Source of the DNA: Eubacterium sp.
GTDB taxonomy: Bacteria > Bacillota > Clostridia > Oscillospirales > Acutalibacteraceae
Length of the DNA: 13,534 nucleotides
Reading direction: 5' to 3'
Assembly (NCBI GenBank): GCA_029059925.1
Contig: JAIDVA010000277.1
Coordinates: 1 to 13,534, forward strand
Every line of letters begins with the position of its first letter. The first letter of the stretch is position 1. The notes beneath the pieces were generated by a model, which did no database searches, was not told the DNA's origin, and worked only from the letters and a program-made list of their open reading frames with translations. Positions 8,165 through 13,534 of this stretch are shown one piece after another. A program made the translations under genes and the position numbers.

Positions 8165-9466
8165 TTAATCCTTGGTCTCAACTGAATTCATAAGAGAAGC
8201 AAGTGCTCTGTCTGCAAGTGCCTTATATCTCTCTTTTTTATCTCTGATTTTCGGCTCAATCGGCGGCAGAACACCAAAGTTTGCACCCATCGGCTGAAAA
8301 TTCTTAACACTTTTATCACTGATATAATCACAAAGTGCACCAATCATTGTATCTGTATCCGGTACAAATTCCGACTTACCCTGTAAATATCTTACAGCAT
8401 TTATACCTGCAATAATACCGCTTGCGGCTGACTCCATATACCCCTCAACACCTGTAATCTGACCTGCAAAAAATATATTTTTATTTTTTCTCAGGCTGAA
8501 ATCAGCGTTAAGCAGTCTTGGTGAATCAAGAAACGAATTCCTGTGCATAACACCATAGCGGACAAATTCTGCATTCTCAAGACCCGGTATCATTGAAAAT
8601 ACTCTTTTCTGCTCACCGAATTTGAGATTTGTCTGAAAGCCGACAAGATTGAACATCGTACCCTTAGAATTTTCACGTCTGAGCTGAACACATGCCCAAG
8701 GTCTGTGATTTGTATTCGGGTCTATCAATCCGACAGGCTTCATAGGACCGAAGCGAGGCGCATCAAGTCCTCTTTTTGCAAGCTTTTCAATCGGCATACA
8801 GCCCTCATATACATCAAAATCATGAACAACTGCACCCTCAGCATTAATAAGCTCGTTTATAAAGCTTTCATATTCTGCCTTATTAAAGGGACAATTGATA
8901 TAATCATCCTCGCCACCGCGCTCATAGCGTGATGCACCGAATGCCTTTGACATATCCACACTTTCTGCCGTAACAATCGGAGCAGCAGCGTCATAGAACG
9001 AAAGATACTCACCGACAAGTGATTTGATATTTTCAGCAAGCACACCATCGGTAAGCGGACCTGTTGCGACAATTGTGATTGTATCATCATCAGAATCAAT
9101 AGTATCAACAACCTTGTTGATAACCTTAATGTTTTTATGCGATTTAATTTTATCTGTTATCTGCTGCGAAAAAATATCTCTGTCAACTGCAAGTGCACCA
9201 CCCGCAGGAACTGCACAGCCGCGAGCAACCGGAACAGTGAGTGAGCCTAAAAGGAACATTTCCTCTTTAAGCAAGCCTGCTGCACTTTCAAGCCTTGATG
9301 CCTTGAGCGAATTAGAGCACACAAGTTCAGCAAACAAATCGGTTTTATGTGCAGGTGAGCGTTTAATGCCCTTCATTTCATACAGCTCGACAGGATACCC
9401 TGCCTCAGCTATCTGCCATGCAGCCTCAACACCTGCCAGCCCTGCACCTATTACTTTAAATTTCAT
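8165..9466 (-). CDS. trmFO: TrmFO, folate/FAD-dependent tRNA (uracil-54-C5)-methyltransferase
   Basis: TrmFO makes the T54 ribothymidine of the tRNA T-loop with methylene-tetrahydrofolate as carbon donor and reduced FAD as electron donor, instead of the SAM-dependent TrmA route. The 433-residue protein opens with the FAD dinucleotide-binding motif GAGLAG at 7-12. It then shows the family stretch KRSPAHKTDLFAELVCSNS, in which C50 corresponds to the catalytic Cys53 of the Bacillus enzyme, and YEGCMPIE with C223 matching Cys226. Further conserved parts are RFGPMKPVGL (238-247), FFAGQITGVEGYMESAASG (332-350) and MGANFGVLPP (393-402). It starts 14 nt after the topA stop and follows the topA-trmFO order known from Bacillus. 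Unlike its neighbours it has no clear Shine-Dalgarno; only AAAGAA lies about 10 nt upstream. The N-terminus matches the family, so the start is still trusted. Confidence 0.98.
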   Translation of the reverse strand: MKFKVIGAGLAGVEAAWQIAEAGYPVELYEMKGIKRSPAHKTDLFAELVCSNSLKASRLESAAGLLKEEMFLLGSLTVPVARGCAVPAGGALAVDRDIFSQQITDKIKSHKNIKVINKVVDTIDSDDDTITIVATGPLTDGVLAENIKSLVGEYLSFYDAAAPIVTAESVDMSKAFGASRYERGGEDDYINCPFNKAEYESFINELINAEGAVVHDFDVYEGCMPIEKLAKRGLDAPRFGPMKPVGLIDPNTNHRPWACVQLRRENSKGTMFNLVGFQTNLKFGEQKRVFSMIPGLENAEFVRYGVMHRNSFLDSPRLLNADFSLRKNKNIFFAGQITGVEGYMESAASGIIAGINAVRYLQGKSEFVPDTDTMIGALCDYISDKSVKNFQPMGANFGVLPPIEPKIRDKKERYKALADRALASLMNSVETKD

Positions 9467-9480
9467 ATAGTTATAATTCT
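9467..9480 (-). promoter_or_regulatory. topA-trmFO junction without a recognisable Shine-Dalgarno site
   Basis: The 14 nt between the topA stop and the trmFO ATG read agaattataactat on the coding strand after one A, with no GGAG- or AGGA-like core. Every other complete start in the window has one at a spacing of 7-10 nt. trmFO translation may rely on ribosomes that have just finished topA, or on the unstructured A/T-rich leader. Confidence 0.55.
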
Positions 9481-11583
9481 TTATTCTTCTTCGGTTTTCT
9501 TTTTTCTCGGAACAGGCTTTGTAAAGCCACAGCCCTCTGTGTCAGGGCAATATAGAACATTACCTCTGCGCTTAAAGAGCGACTTGCCGCATTTTGGACA
9601 AACCTCGTCTGACGGTGCATCCCATGTCATAAAGTTGCAGTCAGGATAATTTGAGCAGCCGAAGAAAGAGGTTCCCTTCTTTGTTTTCTTTTCTATTACA
9701 TCGCCGCCGCATTCAGGACATTTAGCCGAGGTTTTATACACAAGCGGTTTTGTATTTTTACAATCGGGATAACCCGGACAAGCAAGGAACTTGCCAAATC
9801 TTCCAACCTTAATTATCATATTGCGTCCGCACTTTTCGCAGACAACATCCGTTTCCTCTTCCTTAAGTTTAAGCTTAACACCCTGCATTTCTGCCTTTGC
9901 CTTTTCGAGCGGCTCTTCAAACTCATCATAATAGAGCCTGATCATTTCCTTGTAATCCTTTTCGCCGCTGTCAATCTTATCAAGGTCAGTTTCCATTTTA
10001 GAGGTATACTTAACATTAACTATGTTCGGCATTCTTTCCTTCAGAAGCTTGGTAACAGTTTCGCCGAGCTCCGTAGGAACAAACTGCTTGCCCTCACGCT
10101 TAACATACTCTCGGTTGAGAATGGTTGATGTGATTGTAACATAGGTTGAAGGACGGCCGACACCGTTTTCCTCAAGGGCTTTTGTGAGTGATGCCTCAGT
10201 ATATCTTGCTGGCGGCTGGGTGAAATGCTGATTGCCCAGAATACTCTTAAGCTTGAGCACATCGCCCTCCTTCATAACAGGCAAAGGTGCTGCTGAATCT
10301 GATTTTTCCTCATCGCCCTTCTCTTCGTAAAGAACTGTAAAGCCATCAAACTTGACTGTATAGCCTGTTGCGTTAAACACATAGTCATTGGCAGTGATTT
10401 CAATTTTCATTGTTTCCTGCAGGCAAGCCTCCATAAGAGAAGCAATAAATCTATCCCATATCAGCTTATAAATTTTAAACTGATCTGTTGTAAGATAAGG
10501 CTTAACCTGCTCTGGTGTAACCTTTGGCATTGATGGTCTGATTGCTTCGTGACCATCCTGAATATTGCTCTTTGATTTATAATATCTTGGCTTTTTGGGG
10601 AGATATTTTTCGCCATAGGTTTCGGTAATATAGGCATTACCCTCTGCTCTGGCATCGTCTGAAATACGAAGAGAGTCCGTTCTCATATATGTGATAAGAC
10701 CGACTGTGCCAAGCTCACCTGCATCAACACCTTCATAAAGCTCCTGAGCAGCCTTCATTGTTCTTCTTGCCTGGAATGAAAGTCTGCGTGATGCCTCCTG
10801 CTGGAGTGTAGAGGTTGTGAAAGGAGGAGTTGGATTTTTCTTTCTGCTGCCTTTTTTAACACCTGTAACAACATACTCGGCATTTTCAAGATCTGACAGA
10901 ATTTTGTCACTCTGCTCCTTATTTTCAATCTTTATCTTTTCATTGTCCTTACCATATAATGCCGCGGCAAACACCTTACGTTCAGGAGGATTCGTGAATT
11001 TAGCATCAATTGACCAATACTCCTCAGCTTTAAAGGCTCTGATTTCCTCTTCACGATCAACTACCAGCCTGAGTGCTACAGACTGTACACGGCCTGCCGA
11101 AAGTCCACGTCTTATTTTCTGGGAAATAAACGGTGACAGCTTATAGCCTATAAGTCTGTCAAGAATACGTCTTGCCTGCTGCGCATTCACAAAATCAATG
11201 TCAATTGCTCTTGGCTGCGACATACCGTTTTTAACACCATTTTTTGTAATCTCGTTAAAGGTTACACGATTTTGCTCGTTCATATCAAGACCAAGCAGAG
11301 TTGCAAGGTGCCATGATATTGCCTCACCCTCACGGTCAGGGTCAGTTGCAAGATAAACATAATCAGCAGAATCAGCCTTCTTCTTAAGGTCCTTAACAAA
11401 ATTTTCTTTGCCCTTAATAACTGCATACTTTGGCTCAAAGTCATTTTTTATATCAACACTGAGACGTGCTGCAGGCAAATCCCTTACATGACCCATAGAT
11501 GCAACAACATCATAGCCCCTGCCAAGGTAGCCCTTAATATTTTTAGCCTTTGCAGGCGACTCAACTATAACTAATTTTGACAT
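9481..11583 (-). CDS. topA: DNA topoisomerase I (type IA)
   Basis: Topoisomerase I relaxes negative supercoils behind RNA polymerase by single-strand passage through a transient 5'-phosphotyrosine link. The 700-residue protein has an N-terminal TOPRIM domain with E8 in VESPAKAK and DPDREGE at 81-87, the GLSAGRVQSVALRLVVDRE region at 160-178, and the catalytic Tyr299 in GLITYMRTDS (295-304). It also has the conserved GVGRPSTY loop at 484-491. The C-terminus carries three four-cysteine zinc ribbons: C582/C585/C602/C608, C622/C625/C643/C649 and C662/C665/C679/C685. A basic-acidic tail follows. This three-ribbon arrangement is common in Clostridia. AAAGGA at 11596-11591, 7 nt from the ATG, supports the start. 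It sits 43 nt after dprA and 14 nt before trmFO, the classic dprA-topA-trmFO order. Confidence 0.99.
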   Translation of the reverse strand: MSKLVIVESPAKAKNIKGYLGRGYDVVASMGHVRDLPAARLSVDIKNDFEPKYAVIKGKENFVKDLKKKADSADYVYLATDPDREGEAISWHLATLLGLDMNEQNRVTFNEITKNGVKNGMSQPRAIDIDFVNAQQARRILDRLIGYKLSPFISQKIRRGLSAGRVQSVALRLVVDREEEIRAFKAEEYWSIDAKFTNPPERKVFAAALYGKDNEKIKIENKEQSDKILSDLENAEYVVTGVKKGSRKKNPTPPFTTSTLQQEASRRLSFQARRTMKAAQELYEGVDAGELGTVGLITYMRTDSLRISDDARAEGNAYITETYGEKYLPKKPRYYKSKSNIQDGHEAIRPSMPKVTPEQVKPYLTTDQFKIYKLIWDRFIASLMEACLQETMKIEITANDYVFNATGYTVKFDGFTVLYEEKGDEEKSDSAAPLPVMKEGDVLKLKSILGNQHFTQPPARYTEASLTKALEENGVGRPSTYVTITSTILNREYVKREGKQFVPTELGETVTKLLKERMPNIVNVKYTSKMETDLDKIDSGEKDYKEMIRLYYDEFEEPLEKAKAEMQGVKLKLKEEETDVVCEKCGRNMIIKVGRFGKFLACPGYPDCKNTKPLVYKTSAKCPECGGDVIEKKTKKGTSFFGCSNYPDCNFMTWDAPSDEVCPKCGKSLFKRRGNVLYCPDTEGCGFTKPVPRKKKTEEE

Positions 11584-11626
11584 ATTTTTATCCTTTCAGT
11601 TAAGTGACAGCTTAGATTAACGCTGA

Positions 11627-12847
11627 TCACACAAGTTTGTATCGTTTGCCTGAGGTACTCTGAACAAGTCCCATAACCTCAAGCTGGGTAATTGATGATA
11701 TCACCTTGGAGCTTGTAAGTCCTGTTTTCTCAATAATAGTATCAATATGCAAAAAGCTGTTATTTAAACATTGATAAACTGTTTTGGTGTCCCCGCTCAA
11801 GGTGAAGGCAAGCTTTTCGTTTTCAAGACGTTTTGAGCGATTTTCCTCAATTGTATCAAAAGACAGCTTATCGTCAGCCTTTTTAACATTTGCACTATTA
11901 TCTGTCTCGTCATGCATAAGCTCACTTACAGTGCGTGATTTTGAAATATCTATCGTATCAAATCTTTCGGAATAAACCGAAACAATCTGTTCAGGCTTTG
12001 TTGCAACAATTGCACCGTCATCAATAAGCTTATTTGTCCCGGCAAAGTCTACTGACAGCACAGATGCGGGAACAGCAAAAACATCTCTGCCCTGTTCAAG
12101 TGCATAATTTGATGTGATTAGACTTCCGCTTTTCACACCAGCCTCAACAACAAGAACACCAACAGATAAACCGCTGATTATTCGATTTCTCATAGGGAAT
12201 GTTGTTTTGCCTGCCCTTGTAAACGGAGGATATTCCGTAATCAGAGCACCGTTATTTTTAATAACATCTCTGAGTGGTTTGTTTTCATTAAGATAGCTCG
12301 TACCAAGTCCGCAGCCAAGCACGGCAATCGTTTTGCCGCCTGCTGTTAACGCACCTTTATGCGCGGCTGTATCAACACCGAGTGCTCCGCCGCTGACCAC
12401 CAGTGCACCGCATTCGGTAATACCACGGCTCATAATATGCGTAACCTTTACAGCATACTCGCTAGCCTTTCGTGTACCGACAATACCTATAGCTGCCAGG
12501 CTGTCAATATCAGGCAGCTCGCCATCAACATACAGCACGCAAGGCGGATTATATATTTCCTTAAGTCTGCTTGGATAACGCTTGTCATCATAAGCAATAA
12601 TTGACCAGCCGTTATTCTCACAGGTGTAAATTATTTCTTCAACAGAATTAATATCTGTCTGCTCAAGCTTGTTAATCTGCTTTGAGGTAAGAGAAGTGCT
12701 CATTCGCCATTCGATAATATTTGAATCATAAAGCCCTTTTGCTGAGCCAAAATCATCTAAAATATTCTTAATATAAGCACCCTCGCCTAATGCCTTCTGC
12801 AGCCAGAGCCAATAACGCAAATTGCTGTTATTATCACCATTACTCAT
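11627..12847 (-). CDS. dprA: DNA-processing protein DprA (Smf), RecA loader
   Basis: DprA binds incoming single-stranded DNA during natural transformation, displaces SSB and loads RecA. It is widely kept in Clostridia even where competence is undemonstrated. The 406-residue protein has a helical N-terminal SAM/HhH-like region (about 10-95) and the Rossmann-type LOG domain (about 96-290). The LOG domain shows IVGTRKAS at 122-129, SGGALGVDTAAH at 152-163, FPMRNRIISGLS at 217-228, SGSLITSNYALEQGRDVFAVP at 240-260 and GTNKLIDDGA at 270-279. A charged linker of about 55 residues follows, then a C-terminal winged helix (about 348-406, TSSKVISSITQLEVMGLV). The family's usual VPG is VPA here, a small change. 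GGGAG at 12860-12856, 8 nt upstream, marks the start, and the ATG overlaps the preceding methyltransferase stop as ATGA. Confidence 0.97.
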   Translation of the reverse strand: MSNGDNNSNLRYWLWLQKALGEGAYIKNILDDFGSAKGLYDSNIIEWRMSTSLTSKQINKLEQTDINSVEEIIYTCENNGWSIIAYDDKRYPSRLKEIYNPPCVLYVDGELPDIDSLAAIGIVGTRKASEYAVKVTHIMSRGITECGALVVSGGALGVDTAAHKGALTAGGKTIAVLGCGLGTSYLNENKPLRDVIKNNGALITEYPPFTRAGKTTFPMRNRIISGLSVGVLVVEAGVKSGSLITSNYALEQGRDVFAVPASVLSVDFAGTNKLIDDGAIVATKPEQIVSVYSERFDTIDISKSRTVSELMHDETDNSANVKKADDKLSFDTIEENRSKRLENEKLAFTLSGDTKTVYQCLNNSFLHIDTIIEKTGLTSSKVISSITQLEVMGLVQSTSGKRYKLV

Positions 12848-13534
12848 CTAAGCATCTCCCACATAGTTATTGATGCCGCAACAGCTGCATTAAGACTTTC
12901 AGCTCTGCCAAGCATTGGTATTGTAATAAGCATATTACATATATTTTTTATTTCATCACTGATACCATTAGCCTCATTGCCGATAATACACACACCGCCA
13001 TTCGAAAAATCAAGTTCTGTTATATTTTTCGCATTACTGTCAGGTGATGTGCCATAAATGGTAAGTCCTTTTTGCTTTAAACCTTTCAGGTTATCTGCAA
13101 GGTTATCAGTCTGTGCAATATTAATTCTGAGCATTGAGCCCATTGATGCTCTGAGCACCTTAGGATTATAAATATCACAACCGCCGCCGATAATAACACC
13201 GTCGATGCCAAGTGCCTCAGCCGTACGAACTATTGTTCCGAGATTGCCGGGGTCCTGAACATTATCAAGAGCGATAAGCTTTGCATTAACCTTATTGATA
13301 AACTCGTTTGAGGAATCGACAGCACATACAGCAAATACGCCCTGAGAGCTTTTCGTGTCACTAAGCTTTTCAGCCACATCTTCGGAAATGAAATATGCAC
13401 ACTGCGAAAACTTAATCAATTCATCCGACTGTTCTCTATATTTATCATACGCAGCATTAGTGATAAGAAAATATTTTATTTTGTAAAAAGAATTAAGAAC
13501 GTCAAAAACAAGCCTTGCACCCTCAAGCACAAAC
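12844..13534 (-). CDS. TrmH/SpoU-family RNA 2'-O-ribose methyltransferase, 5' end cut by window edge
   Basis: The frame is open to the right edge of the window, starting mid-protein with FVLEGARLVFDV. This matches the substrate-binding domain of RlmB/TsnR-type enzymes, which usually follows about 20-30 further N-terminal residues. A GTG at 13530 could be mistaken for a start, but it encodes the internal Val of that motif. Counted from that codon, the SPOUT knot motifs are clear: motif 1 DNVQDPGNLGTIVRTAEALG at 89-108 (N96, R102), motif 2 IIGNEANGIS at 182-191, and motif 3 IPMLGRAESLNAAVAASI at 204-221 (N214). Such enzymes use S-adenosylmethionine to methylate ribose 2'-OH groups in rRNA or tRNA. 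The exact target, whether 23S rRNA or a tRNA position, cannot be told from sequence alone. Its TGA overlaps the dprA ATG. Confidence 0.93.
   Translation of the reverse strand, partial: FVLEGARLVFDVLNSFYKIKYFLITNAAYDKYREQSDELIKFSQCAYFISEDVAEKLSDTKSSQGVFAVCAVDSSNEFINKVNAKLIALDNVQDPGNLGTIVRTAEALGIDGVIIGGGCDIYNPKVLRASMGSMLRINIAQTDNLADNLKGLKQKGLTIYGTSPDSNAKNITELDFSNGGVCIIGNEANGISDEIKNICNMLITIPMLGRAESLNAAVAASITMWEMLR

Noticed and set aside
9024..9470. 148-codon open frame on the plus strand opposite trmFO
   Set aside because: It mirrors trmFO codons, is rich in Ser/Ala/Pro/Thr as antisense shadows of such genes are, matches no family I recognise and covers a gene with complete motifs on the other strand.
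10817..11146. 109-codon open frame on the plus strand opposite topA
   Set aside because: Low-complexity Ser/Leu/Phe composition and full overlap with the conserved topA core make it a shadow frame.
11596..11626. Possible hairpin in the dprA-topA gap (tcagttaa against ttaa-cg-ctga)
   Set aside because: The arms pair only over two 4-bp blocks with a 2-nt bulge and 13-nt loop, are A/T rich and have no U-run; this is within chance for such sequence.
13528..13530. GTG as the start codon of the right-edge methyltransferase
   Set aside because: The frame stays open to the window end and the residues FVLEGARLVFDV continue a conserved internal motif, so the gene starts outside the window.
1..13534. 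Mobile element, CRISPR array, defence or toxin system
   Set aside because: Every gene is a recognised core gene, gaps are at most 55 nt, and no direct-repeat arrays, transposase motifs or integrase motifs were seen on either strand.

Overview
The window is an ordinary but very compact housekeeping stretch. It holds eleven genes, all on the minus strand, so transcription runs from base 13534 towards base 1. Nine are complete. Two are cut by the window edges: a SPOUT-type RNA methyltransferase at the right (its 5' end is missing) and a YhbY-type RNA-binding protein at the left (its 3' end is missing). No gap between genes exceeds 55 bases. I see no rRNA, tRNA, CRISPR array, insertion sequence, integrase, phage gene or toxin/defence gene.

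Organism: the gene content (TrmFO instead of TrmA, FtsY with almost no A domain, a DprA-TopA-TrmFO block, a PlsX-RNase III-SMC-FtsY block with an Elp3-like radical SAM gene between rnc and smc), strong Shine-Dalgarno sites and a modest GC content (judged by eye, not computed) point to Bacillota, class Clostridia. A gut-type Oscillospirales/Ruminococcaceae-like organism fits best, but that rank is inference.

Layout in the direction of transcription: RNA 2'-O-methyltransferase (partial) > dprA (ATGA overlap) > topA (43 nt gap) > trmFO (14 nt) > plsX (34 nt) > rnc (26 nt) > [55 nt gap with a hairpin] > radical SAM Elp3-like > smc (TAATG overlap) > ftsY (38 nt) > rdgB (TAATG overlap) > yhbY (ATGA overlap). 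The spacing suggests one or a few long polycistronic transcripts; no clear promoter or strong terminator is visible inside the window.

Functionally the genes fall into DNA handling (DprA, TopA, SMC), RNA maturation and modification (SPOUT methyltransferase, TrmFO, RNase III, YhbY, possibly the radical SAM protein), envelope biogenesis and membrane targeting (PlsX, FtsY) and nucleotide-pool cleaning (RdgB). They are growth-linked core functions rather than one pathway. In Bacillus subtilis the dprA-topA-trmFO and rnc-smc-ftsY blocks are separate; here they are joined directly through plsX, without acpP before rnc and without ffh after ftsY. I do not find convincing evidence for an undescribed system. 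The least-explained items are the Elp3-like radical SAM protein that lacks the acetyltransferase half, and the hairpin just downstream of the RNase III gene.
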